Source: Clostridia bacterium
GTDB taxonomy: Bacteria; Bacillota; Clostridia; Christensenellales; UBA1242
Direction: 5' to 3'
Assembly (NCBI GenBank): GCA_017537515.1
Contig: JAFYKO010000153.1
Coordinates: 1-9,362, forward strand
DNA length: 9,362 nucleotides
Shown: positions 1 to 8,700 of the stretch, in pieces
Layout of the letters: the number at the start of each line of letters is the position of its first letter
Position numbering within the stretch: the stretch's first letter is position 1
The notes under the pieces: generated by a model
Databases searched by the model: none
What the model was told of the DNA's origin: nothing
Seen by the model: the letters and a program-made list of their open reading frames with translations, nothing else
Translations under genes and position numbers: made by a program

Positions 1-1938
1 AAAATAATAAAAAATAGCGAAAAAAATATAAAGAATAATAAAAAATACATAAATTATTATTTAAATATCCTAAAAGATGTTATTTCTGAATTTTCTTTAA
101 AAGAAAAAAACGAAGAATTGATTTTGTATTTTTCGTCGCAAAAAATGGAAAAACAAGAAAAAGTTTATTTGCAAATTTTTGACAAGCTTGAAAAGGTTTT
201 TGAAAGTTTCGAGAAAATTTTTGAAGATGAAGAAATATTGCCGGATGAATTTTTCGAGATTTTTACAAATCATCTTTCACAGCAACAAATCTCGACAGTA
301 CCTTTGACGACGGATGCTGTGTTTGTCGGAGATGCAACTTCAAGTTTTTTTGAAGAAGTGGATTATTTGTTTGTTGCCTTTGCAAATCAACACTTGCTTC
401 CAAGATATTTAAGCGATACAGCAATTGTAAACGATGATGTCATTGAAAAGCTTGAAGGGAAAGTTAGGATTTCTCCAACAGTTAGAATGATAAACCGAAG
501 AAACAAATTCAAGGTTTTTGACCTGCTTTTGAAAGCAAAAAAGAATCTTACTGTTTCTTATCACACCGGAGGGAAAGACGGTGAAAAACTCTTCGCTAGT
601 TCTTTTGTTAAAGATTTAGAAAAAATCTTCTGCACAGAAAAAGAAAATGTTAAGGCGTATGAAAATGCTGTGTTTACCCCATCAGCGGAAGAATTGGATT
701 TTGACGAGTTTTTGAGTGTGTTGGGCAGTGAGAACTTGGCGGAAGACAAGCTTTTGAAATTTAAGAATTTTAGCACAACCGCCCCAAGCGATGAGATAAG
801 AGCGTTGCAAAACTATTTCAACGGAAAAGCAAGCGTCAAGGCGTTAAGTGATGAAGAAGTGGAAGGCATTGAAGAGTTGTGTTTCCCAAACAATAAAACT
901 AAAGTGTCGCAAATAGAAAAATTTTATTCTTGTCCTTTCAAGCATTTTTCAAGTTATGGACTTAAACTTTTTGAAAAGGAAAAAGCCGAAGTCAATCAAA
1001 ATGATGTGGGTAATTTCCTTCATAAAGTTGCCGAAGAATTCTTAAATCCCAAGTATGGTTATTTGCAAAAAATTTCTGAAAATGAAAATAATTTAGATAA
1101 AATAGTTCAAAAAATAATAAAAAACACAGAAAAAAATGCATTTTTTGAGAAATTTTTATTAAAAATTAACAAATTATCTTATGAGATAGTAAAAAAAGAA
1201 AGTCTTGCCCTCTGCAATTATTTGTACAAGATAAGCAAAAAAACACATTTCAAAACACAGTTTGTGGAGGTTTATTTTGGTAGTGAAAAATTCCCAGCAC
1301 TCAAAACAAATGTAGGAGGCAAGGAGTTCACTCTTGTTGGAGTTGTGGATAGGGTGGATGTCTTTCAAGATATGTTTGTTGTTGTTGACTACAAGACGGG
1401 CAAGTCAGGGAATGCAGGCGTAAGCGAATTATATTATGGAGATAAAATTCAAATCTTTGTTTATGCAAAAGCCTTAAAAAATTTCTTGGGGCAAAAACCA
1501 ATGGGTGTTTTCTATTTCCCAATTTCAAATGAGTATAAGGACCAAAACAAAAATCCTTACAAAATGCTTGGGCGGTTTGTTAGGGATGAAGATTTTGTTA
1601 AGATTTTCGACCACACTCTTGACATAAATCACAAACAAAGTTGTTTTGCCCCTTGCACTTTAAAAGCAGACTTAACACTCGCCAAAGCGGGCTCAATAAA
1701 CAAAGAAGAACTTGATGTTGTTCTTGACTATGCACAAAAAATGGTTGAGGTTGCCATAGAAGAAATTTTGGCGGGGGATATAAGCACTAGCCCTCGTGAA
1801 AACGCTTGCAACTCGTGTCCTTATTTTGCTATTTGTCAAAAGCCACAAAACGTTACGGAGCGAAAAAGCGTTTATTCTTTGCCGAGGGATTACGACAACT
1901 TCCCGACATTTGATTTTAAAGGAGGAGAAAATGAATAG
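1..1938 (+). CDS. addB: AddB, ATP-dependent helicase/nuclease subunit B (5'-partial)
   Basis: This is the C-terminal part (645 codons; the frame is open to base 1) of AddB, the subunit that pairs with AddA to resect double-strand breaks for RecA-dependent repair. Full-length AddB is usually about 1150 residues, so close to half is missing upstream. Window residues 84-150 resemble the degenerate UvrD-type C-terminal helicase fold (VGDATSSFF, then FANQHLLPR). The nuclease domain follows: SCPFKHF with Cys311, the GVVDRVD stretch with Asp450, and the VVVDYKTG motif with Asp463 and Lys465. Near the C-terminus ACNSCPYFAIC supplies Cys603, Cys606 and Cys612. Together with Cys311 these have the spacing (3 and 6) of the AddB 4Fe-4S cluster that pins the nuclease domain. 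All catalytic and cluster residues are present. The first in-frame TTG/ATG codons near 118-148 are internal, not starts. The gene overlaps addA by 8 bp. Confidence 0.95.
   Translation, partial: KIIKNSEKNIKNNKKYINYYLNILKDVISEFSLKEKNEELILYFSSQKMEKQEKVYLQIFDKLEKVFESFEKIFEDEEILPDEFFEIFTNHLSQQQISTVPLTTDAVFVGDATSSFFEEVDYLFVAFANQHLLPRYLSDTAIVNDDVIEKLEGKVRISPTVRMINRRNKFKVFDLLLKAKKNLTVSYHTGGKDGEKLFASSFVKDLEKIFCTEKENVKAYENAVFTPSAEELDFDEFLSVLGSENLAEDKLLKFKNFSTTAPSDEIRALQNYFNGKASVKALSDEEVEGIEELCFPNNKTKVSQIEKFYSCPFKHFSSYGLKLFEKEKAEVNQNDVGNFLHKVAEEFLNPKYGYLQKISENENNLDKIVQKIIKNTEKNAFFEKFLLKINKLSYEIVKKESLALCNYLYKISKKTHFKTQFVEVYFGSEKFPALKTNVGGKEFTLVGVVDRVDVFQDMFVVVDYKTGKSGNAGVSELYYGDKIQIFVYAKALKNFLGQKPMGVFYFPISNEYKDQNKNPYKMLGRFVRDEDFVKIFDHTLDINHKQSCFAPCTLKADLTLAKAGSINKEELDVVLDYAQKMVEVAIEEILAGDISTSPRENACNSCPYFAICQKPQNVTERKSVYSLPRDYDNFPTFDFKGGENE
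1918..1925 (+). promoter_or_regulatory. Ribosome binding site of addA inside the end of addB
   Basis: AAAGGAGG lies 5 nt before the ATG at 1931 and is almost a perfect Shine-Dalgarno. It decides the addA start. The frame is open upstream to an ATG at 1796, but that would add 45 residues read from addB coding sequence in another frame, with no comparable ribosome binding site. Its position inside addB implies translational coupling. Confidence 0.9.
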
Positions 1939-4900
1939 AGAAGACTTTATGCCAGAACAAAGAGAGGTTTTGGACAGCCAAGGGAAAAATCTTATTGTTT
2001 CTGCCTCTGCGGGAAGTGGTAAAACAACGGTTATGATTCAAAAGATAATCGAGGATATCGATTTAAGAAGTGTCGACCTTAAAAAGATTCTTGTTGTAAC
2101 ATACACCAGTGCTTCCGCAGATGAAATGAAACAAAAACTTGCAAATGCACTTTATGACAGAGCGGGCGAAAACCCAAACTGCATTCGTCAAATTGATGAC
2201 CTTGCGACCGCAGATATTTCAACTATACATAGTTTTTTTCAAAAAATAATCAAAAGATATTTCAATGCTATTGACATAAATCCGGACTTTTCTATTGCGG
2301 ATGAATCTCTTATTAAAAAATTTGAAGAAAAAGCTCTCGAATTGGTTATTGAAGAATTTGGTGAACATTATCCGGAAAAACTTGAGAAAGTTATGGATAT
2401 TTTTGGGAAATCGAGAAATGACAAGACTCTTAAAAAACTTATTCTCAAACTAAACACCTTTCTCAAATCGCTGGAATCTCCAAAGGAGTGGCAAGAAAAT
2501 ATTGCAACAAGCCTTTACAATCTTGATACGGAAAACAACCCTGCATTTAAGATTGTAAACAACAAACTTTTTGAAACTTCTCGATTTTTTGTTGAAAAAT
2601 TTAGGTCTCTGCAAAGAAGATGCCAAAATTTGGGACTTGACTATTTCGTTGATGTTTGCAATGGCTATTTGTCGATGTTTGAAGGAACTAAAAGAGCGTC
2701 TAGGTATTTTTTTGAGAATATAATAAACTTCAACAATCTACCTGATAGTAAACTAAAAAAAGAAAAACAATTTCCAGACGAAACCAAAGAGCTTGAAGAC
2801 CTTGTCAAAGCCAGCAAAAAGTATTGCGAAAAAATTAAAAAGTGGAATTTCACCTTCTTAGTAGTTGAAAAGTCTATGAAGGTTATGCCGGAGATTATTC
2901 ATACGCTTTTGGATTTGACAAGCCTATACCGACAAAAATTTTCTGATGTTAAGACAAAGGCCAACACAATGGATTATGATGACCTTGAAAAATATATGCT
3001 TGAAATTTTACAACACGAGAACATTAGAAACGAAATTATTGAGTCTTATTCTTCAATTTATGTTGACGAATATCAAGACGCAAATAGAGTGCAAGAAAAG
3101 ATTTTTAGGCTTATTTGCAAGCCGAACAACCGCTTTATGGTGGGTGATGTAAAGCAAAGTATTTATCGATTTCGCCAGGCAGAACCAGATATTTTCCTAG
3201 AAAATCAAGCATTTTTTGCAAAAGACCCGCAAAGCGATGTTAAGTTTTTGAATTGTAATTTCAGAAGCGAAAAATCTATTTTGGATTTTGTTAATATAAT
3301 CTTCGGCGAGATTATGACAAAGAAGACAGCCAAGATTGACTACAAAAACACATCAAATCTTGACGGGCAAGCAAAATATCAGAAGGTTGAAGAACTTTCC
3401 CCAGTTGAAATTGTTGTATTAAGAAAGACCAAAGAGGAGAAAAAACCCGAGCCAACAGAAATATACAGAATTTCAAAGCATAAAAACTCGCAAAAAAACT
3501 ACACAACTGCAGAACTTGAAGCGTTTGTTGTTGCGAGTAAAATTCGGGATATTCTAGGAAAAAAAATATACATACCAAGCCAAGATGTTGAAAAAAATAT
3601 TGAATTTTCGGATATCACTATCTTATTGAAGGGCCGAGGAAGTTACCTCGCAGAATTCTGCTCTGTTTTATCAAAATTCCAAATCCCAATTTATGCCAAC
3701 ACAAACAAACCGTTGTATGATGATAGCGATATTCAAATTTTGCTGAACCTTCTCACCTTGTGTGTAAACGAAAACAATGACATTGAACTTGTTGCTGTAT
3801 TGCACAGTGTGTTTGGCAACCTTTCTTTCAATGAACTTGCTAAAATTCGCTTGGCCTGTGAAGATAAAAAAGCAACTTTTTATCAATGTGCAAAGGCTTA
3901 CAACAAAGACGATGAAATCGCAGTAAAACTCAAAGCATTTTTTAATATGCTTTCACAGTTAAGACTTAAAATTAAATTCACAGGAATATTCTATGCACTT
4001 AATAAGGTTATAAACAAATACAATTTCAACAGCTATTTATTGGCAAAATCTGACGGTTTGGAAAAAGTTGAAAAGGTTAAAAAGTTCTTAAACGACTTCT
4101 TAACCAACAACTTCGATAATAATCTAATAGATTTTCTTGACTATGCAAAGCGAAATAAAGATGATATAAAATCCCCAAACTTTGCAAATGGAGAGAATTG
4201 TGTTAATGTAACAACGATTCACTCAAGCAAAGGACTTGAATTTCCAATAGTCTTTTTGGTTAATGCTGGGCAAGACCTCAATAAAGAACCTGATGAAAAA
4301 AGCGTACAATTCAATGCGAAACTAGGAATTGGTCTCAACTTTTTTGATTTTGACAAGAGAGAAAAGTCAAACTCGGTTGTTTTGGAGGCAATCCTAAATC
4401 AAAACCAAGATGAAAATTTTGCGGAGAAACTTCGGCTTTTGTATGTTGCTTTGACAAGACCCAAAAACCACTTAATTGTTGTCGGAACAGCAAAAAAAGA
4501 TTTTGAAAAAATCTCATCCGACTTTGATGTTATGAGGCAAAATTCTTATCTTAATCTCATAATTAACTCACTATCAAAAGAAGAAATTGCAAAAATAAAC
4601 AATGGAGAAAGCGTCAAAAATGAGAAATATTCCGTTGAAGTTATTGACGACAAAGCCGAAGTGGATTTTATGGAGGTTTTGGAAAAAAGAGTTATTCCTC
4701 CTCTTGATGATGCTGAAAAAATGGACAAAATTTCAGAATACTTTCATTTTAAGTATCCTCATCCTACAGATATTACATCCAAAAATTCTGTTTCTTCTAT
4801 TTTGAAAGCCGAATCGCCTTATGTGAGTAGCAATGCTTCTCCTCAAAGTTTGCTGTCAAATGAGCATAACCCAATAAGTTTCAGCGACCTCGGTACGGCT

Positions 4901-5347
4901 TATCACTCTGTTTTGGAGGAAGTTGATTTTGAAAGTGCTACATTAGAAGATGTAGAAGAAATTGTTAGAACACGCTATGGGCAATACAAAGAACAAATCG
5001 ACGTTTTTAAAATAATGAAATGCATCGAACTTCTCAGACAATTCGACTTATCAAATATATTGAAAGAACAGAAATTTGTAATGAATATACCACACTCTGA
5101 GGTGGTTGAGGAAGGTAGCAATGACGAAATCTTGGTGCAAGGTATTGTTGACTTATTGATTTTAGGAGAGAAAAACATACTTATTGACTATAAATTAAGC
5201 ACTCAAAATGATGACGATAAGTTAATCAAAAAATACGAACTACAATTGCAATTATACAAAAAAGCCACAGAAAATGCACTAAATGTATCTGTTGATGAAA
5301 CATACATTCTGCACATAAACAAAGGAAAGTTGATAAAAGTCTTTTAA
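1931..5347 (+). CDS. addA: AddA, ATP-dependent helicase/nuclease subunit A
   Basis: This is the complete 1138-residue motor and nuclease subunit of AddAB, an SF1A (UvrD/RecB-like) 3'-5' helicase with a C-terminal PD-(D/E)XK nuclease. Motifs in order: Q-motif Gln10; Walker A ASAGSGKT (25-32); motif Ia VVTYTSASA (55-63); STIHSFF; motif II VDEYQD (378-383); motif III GDVKQSIYRFR (from 405); motif IV NFRSE (from 443); motif V TTIHSSKGLEF (from 761); motif VI LLYVALTR (836-843). The nuclease has LGTAYH (His992), GIVD (Asp1074), IDYK (Asp1086, Lys1088) and the downstream QLQLY motif. The length is slightly below B. subtilis AddA (about 1230). Small departures from consensus are Pro844 in motif VI (LTRPK for the common LTRAK) and TYTSASA for TFTNAAA; neither removes a catalytic residue. 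The start at 1931 follows a strong ribosome binding site and overlaps addB by 8 bp, so the two are surely one operon. A terminator follows. Confidence 0.97.
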   Translation: MNREDFMPEQREVLDSQGKNLIVSASAGSGKTTVMIQKIIEDIDLRSVDLKKILVVTYTSASADEMKQKLANALYDRAGENPNCIRQIDDLATADISTIHSFFQKIIKRYFNAIDINPDFSIADESLIKKFEEKALELVIEEFGEHYPEKLEKVMDIFGKSRNDKTLKKLILKLNTFLKSLESPKEWQENIATSLYNLDTENNPAFKIVNNKLFETSRFFVEKFRSLQRRCQNLGLDYFVDVCNGYLSMFEGTKRASRYFFENIINFNNLPDSKLKKEKQFPDETKELEDLVKASKKYCEKIKKWNFTFLVVEKSMKVMPEIIHTLLDLTSLYRQKFSDVKTKANTMDYDDLEKYMLEILQHENIRNEIIESYSSIYVDEYQDANRVQEKIFRLICKPNNRFMVGDVKQSIYRFRQAEPDIFLENQAFFAKDPQSDVKFLNCNFRSEKSILDFVNIIFGEIMTKKTAKIDYKNTSNLDGQAKYQKVEELSPVEIVVLRKTKEEKKPEPTEIYRISKHKNSQKNYTTAELEAFVVASKIRDILGKKIYIPSQDVEKNIEFSDITILLKGRGSYLAEFCSVLSKFQIPIYANTNKPLYDDSDIQILLNLLTLCVNENNDIELVAVLHSVFGNLSFNELAKIRLACEDKKATFYQCAKAYNKDDEIAVKLKAFFNMLSQLRLKIKFTGIFYALNKVINKYNFNSYLLAKSDGLEKVEKVKKFLNDFLTNNFDNNLIDFLDYAKRNKDDIKSPNFANGENCVNVTTIHSSKGLEFPIVFLVNAGQDLNKEPDEKSVQFNAKLGIGLNFFDFDKREKSNSVVLEAILNQNQDENFAEKLRLLYVALTRPKNHLIVVGTAKKDFEKISSDFDVMRQNSYLNLIINSLSKEEIAKINNGESVKNEKYSVEVIDDKAEVDFMEVLEKRVIPPLDDAEKMDKISEYFHFKYPHPTDITSKNSVSSILKAESPYVSSNASPQSLLSNEHNPISFSDLGTAYHSVLEEVDFESATLEDVEEIVRTRYGQYKEQIDVFKIMKCIELLRQFDLSNILKEQKFVMNIPHSEVVEEGSNDEILVQGIVDLLILGEKNILIDYKLSTQNDDDKLIKKYELQLQLYKKATENALNVSVDETYILHINKGKLIKVF

Positions 5348-5394
5348 GTTGTGGGGATGTGGCATAAACCCTATTAATATTGAGTTTAAAACCA

Positions 5395-5464
5395 GCGACG
5401 GAGGCTAAAAAAGGGCGGATGCGAGGGCGAAGGCCCTCGCATTTTGTCTTTCAAGGCCCGTCGC
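5395..5464. repeat. GC-rich nested inverted repeat after addA
   Basis: GCGACGG at 5395-5401 pairs with CCGTCGC at 5458-5464 and encloses the terminator hairpin at 5419-5442, giving a two-level stem. The roughly 70 bp are strikingly GC-rich against AT-rich flanks on both sides. T-rich sequence (CTTTCTCATTTTTA) follows the outer stem, so it may serve as a back-up terminator. It could also be a dispersed palindromic repeat. Only one copy is in the window. Confidence 0.6.
5419..5450 (+). terminator. Rho-independent terminator of the addBA operon
   Basis: A perfect 10-bp stem ATGCGAGGGC (5419-5428) / GCCCTCGCAT (5433-5442) with a GAAG tetraloop is followed directly by TTTGTCTT. It lies about 70 bp after the addA stop. 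Read on the minus strand, the same stem is followed within six bases by TTTTTT, so it may work in both directions. Confidence 0.88.
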
Positions 5465-5480
5465 CTTTCTCATTTTTATG

Positions 5481-5640
5481 AAAAACTGATAAAAAATTGA
5501 CAAAAATTACAAAAAATCAACAAAAAAACTTTTGCAAAAACCCTCAAAATGACTATTTTTGGGTTAAAAAACCCCAAAATTTACCCTTTTTTTAAAAAAA
5601 ATTAAAAAAATTTTAAAAATTTTAAAAAAAGTCCTAAAAA
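5481..5640. other. Phased A-tracts, predicted curved DNA
   Basis: A-tracts of 4-8 bases begin at 5481, 5491, 5502, 5511, 5522, 5536, 5546, 5566, 5576, 5594, 5604, 5615, 5624 and 5636; a T-tract at 5556-5560 fills the one wide gap before 5566. Most spacings are 9-12 bp, about one helical turn, over some 160 bp. In-phase A-tracts are the classic cause of intrinsic bending. The run ends just before the -35 position of the next promoter, where such sequence can act as an UP element or protein-binding bend. No gene or DnaA-box cluster was seen here. Confidence 0.7.
5557..5579. other. Small hairpin within the A-tract region
   Basis: TTTTGGGTT (5557-5565) can pair with AA-C-CCCAAAA (5570-5579) with one bulged C and an AAAA loop. 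A T-run starts at 5587 rather than directly after the stem, so terminator function is doubtful. It may be a weak second stop for addBA readthrough or a by-product of the skewed composition. Confidence 0.35.
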
Positions 5641-5644
5641 ATGT

Positions 5645-5673
5645 TAGTTATTTTCCTTTTAATGTGTTATAAT
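5645..5673 (+). promoter_or_regulatory. Extended -10 promoter for the AT-hook membrane protein gene
   Basis: A perfect TATAAT at 5668-5673 is preceded by TGT at 5665-5667, giving the extended -10 form TGnTATAAT. A 17-bp spacer separates it from a weak -35, TAGTTA (5645-5650; 3 of 6 matches to TTGACA). Transcription would start near 5680, leaving a short leader of about 28 nt before the ATG at 5708. The phased A-tracts lie immediately upstream. Confidence 0.8.
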
Positions 5674-5693
5674 ATAAACATTAAAGAAAAATT

Positions 5694-5698
5694 AGGAG
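5694..5698 (+). promoter_or_regulatory. Ribosome binding site for the gene at 5708
   Basis: AGGAG sits 9 nt before the ATG at 5708 and supports that start codon. Confidence 0.85.
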
Positions 5699-5707
5699 TA
5701 GAAAATT

Positions 5708-8700
5708 ATGATTCTAAACGGTCTTTTGACATTTTTAGGCGAACTTTTCACAAGCATAGGCTGGGACTATATCTTCTTTATTGGCCTAGGCTTTGAAGTT
5801 TTGCTTGCAATCTTTTTTATCATCAAATCGCATTTTTCTTATGAAATGCGTATGACACGCAGATTGTTGAAAATAAACAACTGGCTTAACCGCAATCGTT
5901 TTATCAACGCAAACAATTTGGTGGAATTCAACAATCTTATGAAGAAAACCCCAAAACTTATGCGTTATCATTGGCATCAATATATGCTCAATCGGGATAA
6001 AGACCCAAGCCATTATATGAGTGCCTACAACCTTGTGGAAAAACCTTTAAAAACAAGTTCATACCTCAGCAATATCAAAACATATATCGGTGCAACTATT
6101 GCATTTGCGGGATTGTTCTTGTTCTTTGGGCTTGCAGGGCTTTCTGGTGCTGACCTCACATTTGGAAATTTGGCAAAAGCATTCTTTGCTCCATTTGTTA
6201 TGTCATTTATTGCCATAATTTTTGTGATGATTATGCGTATGCGACAAAACCAAAACTTGAGTGCATTCTTCCAATACCACCATTATTTTAATAGATTTTT
6301 GGATAGAGCAGTTACAACCATGCCAGAGTACGTTGACTTTGAAGTGTTATTCACACGCCAAGAAATCCAAAAAGGTATTCCTGTGCTTAATGAATATCTC
6401 GAAAAACGTGCTCGTCAAGAACAAGAAGAACTTGAAAAAGCACGTCTTAATGCTATGGAACACGAGAGTTTCGACTTCAAGGAAACCGGTATTGATGGTG
6501 CCCTTGTGCTTGAAAGAGCGATGAAAGAAACTGAAACTTATTTAAATATCCGTTCACGTTTGTTGAATGAAATACAACAACTTGAAGAGGAAATTGAAAG
6601 CCTTAAAAGAAATTACGAAAACACTCAAAAAGACTATCAACGCAAAATGCAAGTCAGCAAAGAAAACGTTGACCGTCTCAGAAAACAACAAGAAGAAACA
6701 ACAAACCGTATTGAAAACAACTACATAAAGAAACAACAAGCGGATGAAATCAAAAAGCAAGAACAACTTGAAAAAGACAATGACAATGCAACACTTCGTT
6801 TCAATCAAGAAATTGAAAGCTTGACAACCGAAATCGAAAATCGCAGAACCGAGCTTGAAGAAAAACGTAAATATGTTGAAGAAGCAATGCAAGCTGAATA
6901 CCAAACATTCTCAACAAAAATGTACAAAAGCGTTTATGCTATTGCCGAAGAACGCAACCAAGCTGACAAAGACGAGCTTATTTCTATGAAAGACGAAGTT
7001 ATGGAAGAGCTTGAAAAGGCAAACCAAAAACTCACCGAGAAAGACCACGAAATCGCACAACTTCACAAAATTCTTGAAAAGAACCATATTATTGTTGCCG
7101 AAAACGGTGGCTTCTATAGTGAAAAACTAAGCAAAGAAAGCAAGCGTGTTCGCAGAGGAAAGAAAAACAAAAAACTTGACGACGGCGACGAGGATTTGAT
7201 TTACACACCTCCAGAAGCATTAGAAGACGAAAAACCAGAAGTTAAGGTTGAACCTGAAGTCAAAACCGAAGAATTTCCCGCAGAACAAACAATAGCGGTT
7301 GCTCCCGAAACTCCAGTTGAGCAAGTTCAAGAAGTCAAAGAAGAGCAAAATATAATAGAAGAACAAAACAATCTTGAAATTGACGAAAGTGCCTTCAACA
7401 CTTTTGAAGAACCTGCACAAGAAGAAATCCAACAACCAGTCGAATACGAACCAGAAGAAGTTTACGAAGAAGAAGTTCAATATGGTGATGACGGCGGTTG
7501 GTATGATAAAGATGGATATTATCGCTACGAAAACGGAGCGTATTTTGACCCAGAAGGCAGATACTTTGACGAATTCGGTGGTTGGTATGAAGCGGACGGA
7601 ATCACATATCACGAGCCTCAGTCTGAAACTTATGAAGACATCGAACCTATTGAAGAAGAATATCGTGAATATGGTGAAGATGGTGGCTGGTTTGATAAAG
7701 ATGGATACTACCGCTATGAAAACGGGGCCTACTTCGACCCAGAAGGCAGATACTTCGACGAATTTGGTGGCTGGTATGAGGAAGATGGTATAACTTATCA
7801 CGAACCAGAAGAATACCAAGATGACAGTTTCTATTACGATGGCGTGGAAGAATATCTCGACCCTACAACTGATGAAGAATATCGTGAGTATGGTGGCGAC
7901 GGCGGTTGGTTTGATAAAGACGGATATTACCGCTACGAAAATGGTGCGTACTTTGACCCAGAAGGCAGATATTTTGATGAATATGGTGGCTGGTTTGAAG
8001 AAGATGGGACGACCTATCACCCTCCAGTAGATAGGACAATGGCGAGAATTGCAAAAAGAAGACAAGAACCAGTTGGAGATGCGTATCTTGATATCCAAGA
8101 AGAAAAATACATTGACAGAGTCGCAGACCAAGAGTTTGAAGACGAGTTTGGCACTGTTGAAACAACTGAAGAAACTTTAAACCCTGTTCAAGATGAAGAT
8201 GTTTTTGTCTTTGACGAAGATTTTGAAACCGAAAGCGAAACTGACATAAATGATACAACAGAAAACGACGAAGGTGCATTGCTTGAACCAAGCTTTGAAG
8301 AAGAAGTAGAGGCTGTAGAGCAAGAGCCTGAAGTTATTGAAGAACCAGAAGTTGACCCAGTTGTTAGAAAACCTCTTTCAGAAAAAGCAGTAAGAGAAAT
8401 TGAAAACCTCAAAGCACAATTTGCATTAAGCGAGGGCCTTCTTGCAGACGAGGAAGAAACTTTTGATGTTCCTATTGAAAAAGAAGCCCAACCGCAAGAA
8501 CATCCAGAAGAGGTGGTTTTAAATGAAGCCGAAGCAAATGAGGAAAAGGCTGAAGTAGCACCTGAAAATGTTGAACAACCAATTACGGAAGAAGTTGCAA
8601 AACAAGAGCCTAAAAAGAAAGCGGGTAGACCTAAAAAAGTTAAGGTTGAAGGCCTTGAAGAGGCACTCAATGACTTGATTGGTAAGTCTGAAAATGATTC

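Noticed and set aside
1..120. Low-complexity A/T-rich start of the window as an intergenic region
   Set aside because: The addB frame is open from base 1 and encodes a Lys/Asn/Ile-rich stretch, so it is coding.
1796..1930. 45-codon upstream extension of addA
   Set aside because: It reads addB coding sequence in another frame. The strong ribosome binding site at 1918-1925 and the Q-motif position fix the start at 1931.
5470..5640. AT-rich intergenic region as a replication origin
   Set aside because: No TTATCCACA-type DnaA boxes were seen and no replication genes are adjacent; phased A-tracts next to a promoter explain it better.
7481..8026. CRISPR array or non-coding tandem repeat
   Set aside because: Repeats are 138 bp, in frame, diverged mostly at synonymous sites and lie inside one ORF.
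7220..8131. Long minus-strand ORF of 303 codons opposite the repeat region
   Set aside because: It mirrors the acidic and aromatic codons of the + strand repeats (GAA/GAC read back as TTC/GTC), has Phe/Ile/Val-rich composition and no ribosome binding site or promoter. The + frame shows mainly synonymous divergence, so it is the real one.
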